DNA of 64,000 nt from the NCBI GenBank assembly GCA_029279945.1, contig JAJUHK010000004.1:62001-126000 (forward strand), written 5' to 3'. The position numbers and the translations under genes are program-made. Source of the stretch: Pseudidiomarina indica. GTDB lineage: Bacteria > Pseudomonadota > Gammaproteobacteria > Enterobacterales > Alteromonadaceae. The notes beneath the pieces were generated by a model. That model was given only the letters and a program-made list of their open reading frames with translations. It was not told the DNA's origin and did not search any database. This document shows positions 9,501-17,035 of this stretch, in pieces (position 1 is the stretch's first letter; every line of letters starts with the position of its first letter).

Positions 9501-10191
9501 GAATCTCCTGCTGCTTGGTGATTAATTCCGCATAGGTGTCGCTGGGTTCTAACGCTGGCGATGTAAGTGGCAGATTGAACAAGGGCCGCGTACGTTGCAG
9601 GAGTTTCTCCGGTGTACCAAATACACCGCTCAGTAGTTGAAATTGTGGTAGCTCAGCTTCAGTTAATGAACTGATATAGGTGCGCCAATAATCACGGGCA
9701 ACCTGTTCCCACAACTCTCCTGTCGTAGTATTTAAGGCTTGACTAAAGAGTCCACCGCTAGCGAATGCATGCTCCCGCAACATCCGATTACACCAACCAT
9801 GGATGGTGTGTACTGCAGCTTCATCCATGGCCTGTGAAGCAAGATCAAGATAGCGTGCCTGATCAATTAGCTCGGCAGGCTGATATTGGCTTTTCAACGC
9901 TTGTAGAAATTGATCATTAAGCGTGATTTCATCACGAAAAAATGCTGCTGCTTGACTCAAATTTTGGCGAATACGGGTGCGTAACTCTTCGGTTGCAGCA
10001 TCGGTAAAAGTCACCACCAAAATCTCATCTGGAGTGTAACGGCGCGGGCAACCATGGCCTAGTACCAAGCGCACGTATAGGGCTGCGATGGTGTAGGTTT
10101 TACCAGTCCCAGCGCTGGCTTCGATCAAACGACTACCATGTAGTGGGAACGTCAGCGGATCTAAATAATTTACCAAAGATGTCGTAGCCAC
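6565..10191 (-). CDS. recB: exodeoxyribonuclease V subunit beta RecB
   Basis: The 3'-5' helicase and nuclease subunit of RecBCD. 1208 residues, normal for the family. The Walker A motif ASAGTGKT is at residues 25-32; helicase motifs follow (AMVDEFQDTDPIQY, LIGDPKQAIYSFR, ITIHKSKGLQYP, LYVAVTRAQ). The C-terminal nuclease domain is intact, with FIDLVFEY followed by VVDYKSN, which supply the metal-binding Asp residues and catalytic Lys of the D...DxK site. Translation begins at a GTG with a strong ribosome-binding site (AGGAGGAA) 11 bases after recC stops. In E. coli the protease gene ptrA separates recC from recB; it is missing here. Confidence 0.97.
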   Translation of the reverse strand: MATTSLVNYLDPLTFPLHGSRLIEASAGTGKTYTIAALYVRLVLGHGCPRRYTPDEILVVTFTDAATEELRTRIRQNLSQAAAFFRDEITLNDQFLQALKSQYQPAELIDQARYLDLASQAMDEAAVHTIHGWCNRMLREHAFASGGLFSQALNTTTGELWEQVARDYWRTYISSLTEAELPQFQLLSGVFGTPEKLLQRTRPLFNLPLTSPALEPSDTYAELITKQQEIRDHFHQLPWLQWIDEGEQILTGLRQGKLVDGRKLRANSEEKWLSQLRDWASQLGQEGVALTPTLEPKSGWEKLTPEGLQDCLKTELPACMLWEQLALLQQVVQMLPDPTAALLAHAAWWLQQRFQRLQRQRAEIGFDDMLTRLEGALAGDHGAVLADIIRTQFPIAMVDEFQDTDPIQYAIFNHVYRVANPAADTGLFLIGDPKQAIYSFRNADIYTYLQAREATVGRHYTLATNYRSTVEMVNASNALFDTAKTLPRGPFCFADSATGNDPVPFIPVRANGLNTSFIQHGEHTCALQFDCVSEERLTKDLYHERLANWHAETIAKLLNDPSAGFAGQDDFVRVKPGDIAVLVNDRNEAKIIREALHRRQIQSVYLSDRDSVFQCPLAVELLRVLQACAQPRDPRLLRAALVSGLLDLSVAEIDSILNDELQWDEFAERFYRYHERWQHQGVLATIQKILHDYHIPARLLTQVDGERLLTDVLHIAELLQQHAAVTEGMVGVLRYLAEHIEAVADRNSTEAEEQQVRLESDNQLVQVITIHKSKGLQYPLVFIPFVSATKKRHLRVKYPARYHDDDGQLQVAFDGDNDDIAAKIDLERLQEDIRKLYVAVTRAQYKTFIGIAPYQTFTDTALHYILSGAGNIVLESWQPPPHSVRVDVPELIDITLYQPPALGQSALAWCTMPDTHRFERWWVASYSALKYGAWIASDDTDSQNALEEQFDSPPVLEQLPTPHTIHSFPKGPDAGTYLHNLLEDAASIGFGVLAADAELRYQFIVERTQLEPWLHEQAVLHDWLAHMLTQPLPLPNNTVCLQQLTQYSAEPEFWFPVRDSDAQEIDQLVRAHVLPGHGRPSVLPTQLHGMLKGFIDLVFEYNGLYYVVDYKSNYIGPTATAYSIAAMRDKILSSRYDLQYVIYLVALHKLLRLRLGADYDYDTHVGGAAYLFLRGISAPTAGVFFDRPPRALIEQLAEIFSAVEVGVC

Positions 10192-10202
10192 AGAGGTTCC
10201 TC

Positions 10203-13200
10203 CTACTTAGTGTCCGTACTATAAAAATGCGCAATCATTGGTTCATAAAGCTCTCTCACCAACTGATTAAACAGACCAGACGCAATTAATTCATCATAAC
10301 TTGGGAAATACCGCCCAACATAAACCGCTTCACGAACCCGCGCGCGTTGATTATGACTAGGTTGCTCATAAAATTCGCGGGTGGATTCGTGGATCGGATC
10401 GACGCCACCTTGCTGAAATGCTTGGGCCCAGTCTTTGTGGTTCAATTTGATGGCATGCATAGCGGTCATCAGATCAAGTGGTAGTGGTTGCTGTAATCCT
10501 TGCACCACCCAGTGCAAGATAGAGTCTAACGTTTCTTCAGCGCATGCGGCGGTTAACGGCGACAGTTTAAGCTGGCTCTCACGGCCAACTAAAACGCTCC
10601 ATGTCGGATACTGTGTATTTAACATCAAATGCTCAATCCACAGACCAACGAGGTGGTTCGTCCGCGGCTGACTTCCATAACGGGTATGCTCCACTAATAC
10701 CGACGGTGTCGTACGCAACCACAACCGTTCATCAGTAGCATTCTGGAAGCATTGCCGAAAGACACCGTGAACGGCCACCCCGGTGGAACTGTTATAATCG
10801 ATCGTAAAGGTCGGAATACTGCGGCTATATGTATCGAGCCATTGTGCCAGCGTTACAACGTGTTCATCCAAGCTCTCCAATAACCACTCTTTGATGGTTA
10901 ACCCTGCAGCTCCAAGTGGTAATTCACCGGCCCTTTGGCTCCGTGCTAGGCGTTGCTCCAACAACTGTTGAATGGCCTGTACATCGTTACCTTCACGAAA
11001 AAGCTCGATGACATCCTCCAACAATGAATTCATACTTTGCCAGCTTTCGAGCTGGTCTAATGTAAATGATTCATTGTCTGACAACGTCAATGTTTGCTCG
11101 CTAAGATAGGTATCGAGCCGCAATTGGGTAAACAAGCGTGCGGGCTCACGCAGGAAATGTTCCAATTGTGAGATACTCAGTGCTTGTTCTGGCAACCAAG
11201 TCGCTAACGGTCCTTGCGCTGTTTGAACTTGGCTGTGTCCGTGAACACCTCGCCACTCATGGCTATACGTAAATAACTTTGCTAACCGTGGTTGATCGAT
11301 ACTGAAGTAATCACGGTGGAATGGCTGTAAACGATGTTCCATAACCCAAGGCTTGCCATCTCGCCGTTCACCATAAACCTGTTGAATATGCTCTAATAAC
11401 TGACTCACTAACACCGATGGTGGCTTGCAACTGTTGTCGCGAATGCTACGCCCTTGCCAACTGATGTATAGCAGCTGTTGTGCTGATAACACCGCTTCGA
11501 GGAACAAATACCTATCATCATCACGACGTGACCGATCACCCGGACGATACGAAAGTGCCATCAGGTCAAAATCGTAAGGCTTCTGCGAGCGAGGATAATC
11601 GCCGTCATTCATCCCCAATACGCAAACACATTTGAACGGAATAGCACGCATCGGCATTAACGTGGCAAAGTTTACCCGCCCCGCTAAAAATGATTGGCTT
11701 AAGGTGGGGTCATCCATACGGCTCAACCAACTTTCACACACCACGGCTAAACTAATCTGTTGCTCAGGTGAAGAGCTTTGCACCGCTTCAAGCCATTGTT
11801 GTAGGCGTTGATTAAGGCGATTCAGCAGGACAACGTCAACATCATCGGCTGGCTTGAACAGCTGCTTGATCAAACTGGTTAGATAGGTCGCCCATTCCAA
11901 CGCTGTACGCTCTTGTTGGCCGTGGTGGAAGTGCTGGCAAATGATATCGATGAATTGCGCCACGGCACCAACAATCTCTGCACCCAAGCCGCCCACATCA
12001 CCTAAGGGTTCAATACCTCCCCAACCCATTTCAGTGCTGTCAACGTCACCAACGGCATACCCCATCAACATACGTTGAAGGCCAAACAACAACGTATTAT
12101 GTTCACTCGGAGGAACGCCAAGCTGTTCGCGATGCTGCGCATCCAGCCCCCAACGGACACCGGCAGCGGCAAGCCAACGTTGGAACACTGGGAGTTGCTC
12201 AGCATCAATGCCAAATCGTTGCTGAATCGCTGGTACCTGCAGCAAATCAAATAATTCACTCGCCAACATACGTTGTTGGTGTATGGATAAAATATATTCC
12301 AGTGCAATCAGAATCGGTTGCTGGTGACGAGCTCGTTGGTCTGCAATGCTGTACGGGATCCGTCGTTTATCATCGGCTTTATAACGGCCAAACACGGCGT
12401 CAATATGCGGTGCATAGCGATCAATATCAGGCACCATAACCATCACATCGCGTGGTTTAAGTTCTGGGTCGGCAGCAAAACGTGCCAGCAATTGATCATG
12501 CAAAATTTCAACTTCACGTTGTGGACTATGGGCACTATGAAATTGAATAGCACTATCATCCAAGACCACATCCCGCCATCGTTCCTTCGCTTCTGTCGGG
12601 GCATTTAAGTGTAAAATATCGGACCGTAGGGCATCGAGTACGGTGGGTTGCGCGGGTAAGCGTTCCTCAAACATTTCCAATTTCAGCTGGGGAAATGCTT
12701 CACGCAAATGCTCGGTCTCATCAAACTGATCCAATAGCCGTACGTAATCACGGCCTTGTTTCCCCCACGAAGCTAGCAGCGGATGGCTGTAGTGATGTAG
12801 CTCCTCCAGCGCCACTGGTCCTGGCCGGCGACGCTGTAACCGTGGTTTAACTTCAGTATGATAAATATCCTTGCCATCGATAATGTCCGCCCAGTGGTAC
12901 TGACAGGGGTTGTGAACGCATAAAATCACTTGGCTCATACGGCTTAAAGCCTGTAAAACTTCGAGAGTTTGTCGCGGTAAACTGGAAATACCGAACACCA
13001 CCACGCGTGCCGGAATATCGGCTGGCCGCTGTTCCGCAGTTAGCTGTTCACAAGCACTGATGAATTGTTGATGCAAATAGGCGCGGTTGTTCCATTTCGA
13101 ATCGCCCACATCAGCCAGTAGTGCCCGCCATAAAACTGGCTGCCATGCTTGCTGTTGGGTAGTTGCAGTGGCTTGCCCTTCAGCCCAGTCATTCAACCAA

Positions 13201-13649
13201 TCAGCACGGTAAACCTGATACTGGTCATACAGATCTGCCAACCGTTCACTCAGTTGGAATAGCTTGCGCTGATCAGTATCGTCTGCCATATAGCGACGCA
13301 ACTCACTAAATTCTGGAGTAGCCAAGTAGTTCGGGAGAATACGCATAATTCGCCACACTAATTGGTCTTTATCGAAGGGAGATTGGCGAGGCAAGTCTTG
13401 GCCAAGAACAGCACGGTACGCGCGCCATTGAAACCGCGCGGGTAACGTCACATCCAACATAGTGGCAATACCGAGATCGCTCGCCAAATGATGTTTTAGC
13501 CACTGCGCTATACCATTGGATTGCACTAAAATGGCTTCTTGCTGGAATACATCGAGCGGATAACGTCGGTGAATGGCCACCACGAGGTCGGTCAAGTCCT
13601 GTAACCGATGACTATGCGCAACGATAAAGCCAAGCATGATCTGATTCAT
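10203..13649 (-). CDS. recC: exodeoxyribonuclease V subunit gamma RecC
   Basis: The Chi-recognition scaffold of RecBCD, an inactivated helicase/nuclease paralogue that directs the 3' strand past its Chi-reading channel. 1148 residues, close to the E. coli protein. The typical N-terminus is visible (PLDVFQQEAILVQSNGIAQWLKHHLA), as are the QVILCVHNPCQYHWADI segment and the region MRAIPFKCVCVLGMNDGDYPR. First gene of the recCBD run; the ATG at 13649 has AGGGG about 7 bases upstream, which decides against the second ATG four codons later. A divergent gene, trhO, starts about 180 bases away, so promoters for both lie in that gap. Confidence 0.96.
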   Translation of the reverse strand: MNQIMLGFIVAHSHRLQDLTDLVVAIHRRYPLDVFQQEAILVQSNGIAQWLKHHLASDLGIATMLDVTLPARFQWRAYRAVLGQDLPRQSPFDKDQLVWRIMRILPNYLATPEFSELRRYMADDTDQRKLFQLSERLADLYDQYQVYRADWLNDWAEGQATATTQQQAWQPVLWRALLADVGDSKWNNRAYLHQQFISACEQLTAEQRPADIPARVVVFGISSLPRQTLEVLQALSRMSQVILCVHNPCQYHWADIIDGKDIYHTEVKPRLQRRRPGPVALEELHHYSHPLLASWGKQGRDYVRLLDQFDETEHLREAFPQLKLEMFEERLPAQPTVLDALRSDILHLNAPTEAKERWRDVVLDDSAIQFHSAHSPQREVEILHDQLLARFAADPELKPRDVMVMVPDIDRYAPHIDAVFGRYKADDKRRIPYSIADQRARHQQPILIALEYILSIHQQRMLASELFDLLQVPAIQQRFGIDAEQLPVFQRWLAAAGVRWGLDAQHREQLGVPPSEHNTLLFGLQRMLMGYAVGDVDSTEMGWGGIEPLGDVGGLGAEIVGAVAQFIDIICQHFHHGQQERTALEWATYLTSLIKQLFKPADDVDVVLLNRLNQRLQQWLEAVQSSSPEQQISLAVVCESWLSRMDDPTLSQSFLAGRVNFATLMPMRAIPFKCVCVLGMNDGDYPRSQKPYDFDLMALSYRPGDRSRRDDDRYLFLEAVLSAQQLLYISWQGRSIRDNSCKPPSVLVSQLLEHIQQVYGERRDGKPWVMEHRLQPFHRDYFSIDQPRLAKLFTYSHEWRGVHGHSQVQTAQGPLATWLPEQALSISQLEHFLREPARLFTQLRLDTYLSEQTLTLSDNESFTLDQLESWQSMNSLLEDVIELFREGNDVQAIQQLLEQRLARSQRAGELPLGAAGLTIKEWLLESLDEHVVTLAQWLDTYSRSIPTFTIDYNSSTGVAVHGVFRQCFQNATDERLWLRTTPSVLVEHTRYGSQPRTNHLVGLWIEHLMLNTQYPTWSVLVGRESQLKLSPLTAACAEETLDSILHWVVQGLQQPLPLDLMTAMHAIKLNHKDWAQAFQQGGVDPIHESTREFYEQPSHNQRARVREAVYVGRYFPSYDELIASGLFNQLVRELYEPMIAHFYSTDTK

Positions 13650-13737
13650 ATCACATCCCCTGTACTGAATAAGGTTATCCTAACTAAATCAGCCTACTAT
13701 GACCAGTGAATCACCACGATAAAAATGCCCGCAGGGG

Positions 13738-13766
13738 CTGATCAGAACGACGATTTCTGTTAAAAT
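13738..13766 (+). promoter_or_regulatory. putative extended -10 promoter of trhO
   Basis: TGT-TAAAAT at 13758-13766 forms an extended -10 element. The hexamer 17 bases upstream (CTGATC at 13738-13743) is a poor -35, which is tolerated with an extended -10. It lies about 60 bases before the trhO start. Confidence 0.4.
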
Positions 13767-13826
13767 AAACTCGCTTAATTTGACCTCGGATTTACGTTCC
13801 GATTAGCCAAACCAAAGGAAACCTTG

Positions 13827-14756
13827 ATGTATATTTGTGCAGCACTCTATAAGTTTGTTGAATTTAACGATTTTAAAAGATTCCGCGAGCCGCTTTACCA
13901 ATGCATGGTTCAAAATGAAGTAAAAGGAACCCTGCTATTAGCTCGCGAAGGAATTAATGGTACGATTTGCGGAACCCGTGAGGGCATCGATGCTGTTCTA
14001 GCATTTATTCGCAATCAACCTGTGTTTGCCAACATTGAACACAAAGAATCACCCAGTGAAAAACAAGCTTTTTATCGTACTAAGGTCAAGCTTAAGAAAG
14101 AAATCGTTACGATGGGCATCGACTGGGTTGATCCCAAAAATATCGTCGGCACTTATGTCGAGCCCAAAGACTGGAACAACTTAATTCGTGATCCTGAGGT
14201 CGTATTAATCGATACCCGCAACGATTACGAATATGCAGTCGGTACCTTCGAAGGTGCAATTAACCCGAATACCGAATCATTCCGTGAATTTCCTGAGTAC
14301 ATCAAAACGCACCTCGATCCTGCCAAACACAAAAAAGTGGCCATGTTCTGTACCGGTGGCATCCGCTGTGAAAAATCAACAGCCTATTTAAAATCACTGG
14401 GTTTTGAAGAAGTGTACCACCTCAAAGGCGGTATTCTTAAATACTTAGAGGAAGTACCAGAGGAAGAAACTACGTGGCGAGGCGAATGCTTTGTATTTGA
14501 CCAGCGGGTGACTGTACGTCATGGTTTAGTCCAAGGTAACTACGATCAATGCTACGCATGCCGTATGCCCATTACAGCGGAAGAAAAACAGTCAGAGCAC
14601 TATATCAAAGGGGTCAGCTGTCCACACTGTTTTGATCGCACAACGCCTGAGCAAAAGGCACGGTTTGCTGAACGGGAAAAGCAAATTCAACTGGCAAAGC
14701 AACGGGGTGACAAACACATCCGTGACGGTAAAGTCGAACAGCTCAATCGAATCTAA
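13827..14756 (+). CDS. trhO: tRNA uridine(34) hydroxylase, rhodanese family
   Basis: TrhO (formerly YceA, UPF0176) makes the oxygen-dependent 5-hydroxyuridine at the wobble position of tRNA, the first step toward cmo5U or mcmo5U. The 309-residue protein shows the family layout: an N-terminal acylphosphatase-like domain ([14 protein letters not shown]), a rhodanese domain with [17 protein letters not shown] and the active-site loop [12 protein letters not shown], and a C-terminal segment with paired cysteines (CYACRMP and CPHCFD) that could bind metal. The frame opens at TTG 13824, but ATG 13827 with AAAGGAAA upstream fits better. Monocistronic by context. Confidence 0.93.
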   Translation: MYICAALYKFVEFNDFKRFREPLYQCMVQNEVKGTLLLAREGINGTICGTREGIDAVLAFIRNQPVFANIEHKESPSEKQAFYRTKVKLKKEIVTMGIDWVDPKNIVGTYVEPKDWNNLIRDPEVVLIDTRNDYEYAVGTFEGAINPNTESFREFPEYIKTHLDPAKHKKVAMFCTGGIRCEKSTAYLKSLGFEEVYHLKGGILKYLEEVPEEETTWRGECFVFDQRVTVRHGLVQGNYDQCYACRMPITAEEKQSEHYIKGVSCPHCFDRTTPEQKARFAEREKQIQLAKQRGDKHIRDGKVEQLNRI

Positions 14757-14834
14757 TGATACGTTATTAGGCTTGAATTAGGCTATACTCATTCCCAGAT
14801 AGATAAGTAGATTGTTCTCAACAAGGAGCCAGAC

Positions 14835-15308
14835 ATGAAGCAGTTGAATGTAATTGGAATTGAACCACAGCACGCCAAACAGCTTGCTGAGCGTCTTAAT
14901 GAGTTACTTGCCAATTATCAAATAATGTATATGAACGTTCGTGGTTTCCACTGGAATATTAGGGGCGAGTCATTCTTTGAGTTGCATGCCAAATTTGAAG
15001 AAACGTATAACGACTTACTGTTAAAAGTGGATGAGATTGCTGAACGGATCTTGACCTTAGGGCAACGTCCATTACATGCGTACTCGACGTACATTAAAAC
15101 CAGCCAGATTGAAGAAACCAAAGACATTCACGATGGCAAGGCTTGTGTGCGCGAAATTTTGGATAGTTATCGAATCCTGATCCAACTTCAACGCGAAATT
15201 TTCACGCTAGCCGGTGAAGTGGGTGACGAGGGTACCGCTTCTTTGATGAGTGACTACATCAAAGAGCAAGAAAAAACCTCCTGGATGCTCACTGCTTACC
15301 TCGGTTAA
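14835..15308 (+). CDS. dps: Dps/ferritin-like DNA-protection protein
   Basis: A 157-residue four-helix ferritin-fold protein of the Dps family, which forms dodecamers that oxidise and store iron with hydrogen peroxide and shield DNA. The inter-subunit ferroxidase motif is present: RGFHWNIRGESFFELHAKFEE, then DEIAERI. The N-terminal tail is short and not Lys-rich, so DNA binding may be weak and the protein could act mainly as a miniferritin. It has a good ribosome-binding site (AAGGAG) and a strong terminator of its own, so it is a single-gene unit. A possible -10 (TATACT) is at 14784-14789 without a convincing -35. Confidence 0.92.
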   Translation: MKQLNVIGIEPQHAKQLAERLNELLANYQIMYMNVRGFHWNIRGESFFELHAKFEETYNDLLLKVDEIAERILTLGQRPLHAYSTYIKTSQIEETKDIHDGKACVREILDSYRILIQLQREIFTLAGEVGDEGTASLMSDYIKEQEKTSWMLTAYLG

Positions 15309-15328
15309 TCATCCCCATCGTTTTTTTC

Positions 15329-15361
15329 AGCCAAGGCAATCATTGCCTTGGCTTTTTTTTT
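15329..15361 (+). terminator. Rho-independent terminator of dps
   Basis: A GC-containing inverted repeat (AGCCAAGGCAAT/ATTGCCTTGGCT) with an almost closed loop is followed at once by a run of nine T. It starts about 20 bases after the dps stop codon. Confidence 0.9.
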
Positions 15362-15441
15362 AGTTTTCGTGCATCTTTTTGGATCTTTGCTATGCTCAAA
15401 TTGAAGTTCCTTACATCAACCAATTAAAAAGGAATCACTTC

Positions 15442-15639
15442 ATGAATAAGATGCTCGGAATTGTATTACTCGTTGTTGGCGTTATTTTGTTGTATTTTGG
15501 TTGGGAGGCATATAACTCAGGTGCTTCTGAAGTGTCAAAAGCAATCACCGGAGAACCAACTGATAATGCTATGTGGTATCTAATTGGTGGCGCCATCGCT
15601 GTAATTGTTGGCCTTTATGGAGTATTGCGAGGAAAGTAA
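15442..15639 (+). CDS. DUF3185 family small membrane protein
   Basis: A 65-residue protein with two hydrophobic segments, residues about 4-22 (GIVLLVVGVILLYFG) and 46-62 (WYLIGGAIAVIVGLYGVL), joined by a polar loop with the sequence SEVSKAITGEPTDNAMW. This pattern matches the small DUF3185 family of marine and environmental gammaproteobacteria, whose function is unknown. The frame opens further upstream, but the ATG at 15442 with AAAAAGGAA before it is the clear start. Inner-membrane location is inferred. It lies between the dps terminator and a bidirectional terminator, so it is a single-gene unit. Confidence 0.8.
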   Translation: MNKMLGIVLLVVGVILLYFGWEAYNSGASEVSKAITGEPTDNAMWYLIGGAIAVIVGLYGVLRGK

Positions 15640-15656
15640 TTAGAATGTCCCAAAGC

Positions 15657-15687
15657 AAAACAGCGAACCCTCTGGTTCGCTGTTTTT
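15657..15687. terminator. bidirectional terminator between the DUF3185 gene and the thiamine operon
   Basis: A perfect 9-bp stem CAGCGAACC/GGTTCGCTG with a 4-base loop is flanked by AAAA on the left and TTTTT on the right, so it can act on both strands. It lies between convergent genes, 17 bases after the DUF3185 stop and a few bases after the stop of the minus-strand kinase gene. Confidence 0.88.
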
Positions 15688-15690
15688 CAT

Positions 15691-16473
15691 TTAATCGGTG
15701 TGATGCTGTAGTCGATGATGCAATTCATACCAAAGCTGACTAATCAAGTGCGATAACTCCAGCCAACGTTCTAAATAGGCTATCTCAATGCGCTCACCAG
15801 ATGCTCCTTCGTAAGCATGAATGAATGCCTGCTGTTGATTCGCATCAAATTGATTTACATGGATACAATTGGCTAAATCAAAATAACACTCGCCCAAGCC
15901 TGCATATTCCCAATCAATAACAGTAGGCGGTTCAGTTAAATAGACATGATGAAAGGCTAAATCGTTATGGCAAAACACTGGGTTATTGGCAAAACTATCT
16001 AATAGTTTTCGCTGTTGCTGGAGCTCTTTTTGGAAATACCGTGCTCGTACAGCGTCGTAGCGCGCGAGGTGTTCACAGTAGCGTTGGATACGCCCCCGTA
16101 ATGACCATACCGGCACATCCACCTGTAATCGATGAATATGTGCAGCAATCTCACCTAACCGTTGAATCTTTTGTGTGATAGGCAAATCATCTTGCGCTAA
16201 ATCTGGCTGGGTAATATAGGGCTGTAACAACAATCCTTGGGTTGCGTCATAATGGAGTATTTCTGGCGCAATGCCATAATGAAAGAGTGTTTGTTGAACC
16301 TCAACTTCTTGGTCCCGATTAAGCCCATAGGGATGATCAAACCGAAAGTGCTTAAGAACGTAGCTCCCGTTGATGGTGGTAATCTTATAGACGTCATTCG
16401 ATACGCCACGCAAAAGGGGTTCAGTTTTGAGTATACCGTGAATAGGTAAGCTTGCTAACCAGTGTTGCTGCAT
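15691..16473 (-). CDS. putative thiamine kinase (choline kinase/APH family phosphotransferase)
   Basis: A 260-residue protein of the APH/choline-kinase fold. Seen are GVSNDVYKI (nucleotide-binding loop region), VLKHFR (ATP-binding Lys), the catalytic loop CHNDLAFHHVYL and the Mg-binding VIDWEYAGLGECYFDLA. In most relatives the catalytic loop reads HxDLxxxN; here the Asn position is His, which is unusual. The gene starts 19 bases inside the end of the PnuT-type permease gene and is third in a TPP-riboswitch operon. I therefore infer a ThiK-like role, phosphorylating imported thiamine to thiamine phosphate. The alternative is a kinase for another thiamine-related alcohol. It ends at a bidirectional terminator. 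Confidence 0.72.
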   Translation of the reverse strand: MQQHWLASLPIHGILKTEPLLRGVSNDVYKITTINGSYVLKHFRFDHPYGLNRDQEVEVQQTLFHYGIAPEILHYDATQGLLLQPYITQPDLAQDDLPITQKIQRLGEIAAHIHRLQVDVPVWSLRGRIQRYCEHLARYDAVRARYFQKELQQQRKLLDSFANNPVFCHNDLAFHHVYLTEPPTVIDWEYAGLGECYFDLANCIHVNQFDANQQQAFIHAYEGASGERIEIAYLERWLELSHLISQLWYELHHRLQHHTD

Positions 16474-17021
16474 AAATCCTTTTTACCTCGCTGCCAGTTC
16501 CACATAGCATAGATAATTAACACAACATAAATAGCGAACAATCCACTGGTCTGTTCAAATCCTTTGATGAAATATAAGTAGATATAGACACTATCTATGA
16601 CCAGCCAATATACCCAAGTTGAGAACAATTTTCGAGTGAGTAACCACGTAGCAAACAAGCTATACACGGTTGTAAAACTATCGAGCCACACTTGGTCTGC
16701 ATCGGTATAGCGCAGCAATAGCCACGCACAACCACATGCAATCAACGCTAAAATAGTAATAGCCGTGAGGTGCCATTGCCACGAATAACCCGGCATTTCC
16801 TTAGCATCAACTTGTCCAGCACCAGCCTGCCATTGCCACCATCCATACGCTGCCAGGCCAACATAGATAAGCTGCAATAATGCTTCCATGTATAGTTGGG
16901 CATGAAACATCAAGTACGTATAGATGGCGCAACTCACTGCACCAGCAAGCCAGCACCACACCGATTGGCGAGCGGCCAGCCATAAGTACACAAGTGCGAA
17001 CGCAATGGCGACTGTTTCCAT
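16455..17021 (-). CDS. pnuT: PnuC-family thiamine permease (PnuT type)
   Basis: A 188-residue inner-membrane protein of the PnuC family, with about seven hydrophobic segments and the Trp-rich motif typical of the family (YGWWQWQ, later WVYWLVIDSVYIYLYF and MWNWQRGKK). PnuC-type carriers move vitamins by facilitated diffusion, trapped by phosphorylation inside. PnuC itself carries nicotinamide riboside; the position between a riboswitch-controlled receptor and a kinase marks this one as the thiamine type, PnuT. It begins 14 bases after the receptor stop and overlaps the kinase start by 19 bases, so the three are co-transcribed and coupled. Confidence 0.85.
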   Translation of the reverse strand: METVAIAFALVYLWLAARQSVWCWLAGAVSCAIYTYLMFHAQLYMEALLQLIYVGLAAYGWWQWQAGAGQVDAKEMPGYSWQWHLTAITILALIACGCAWLLLRYTDADQVWLDSFTTVYSLFATWLLTRKLFSTWVYWLVIDSVYIYLYFIKGFEQTSGLFAIYVVLIIYAMWNWQRGKKDLCSNTG

Positions 17022-17035
17022 GACTACCTCTGCGA

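Noticed and set aside
16455-17021. The PnuC-family permease as a nicotinamide riboside carrier
   Set aside because: The operon is headed by a TPP riboswitch and contains no nadR-type gene, so the thiamine type is favoured.
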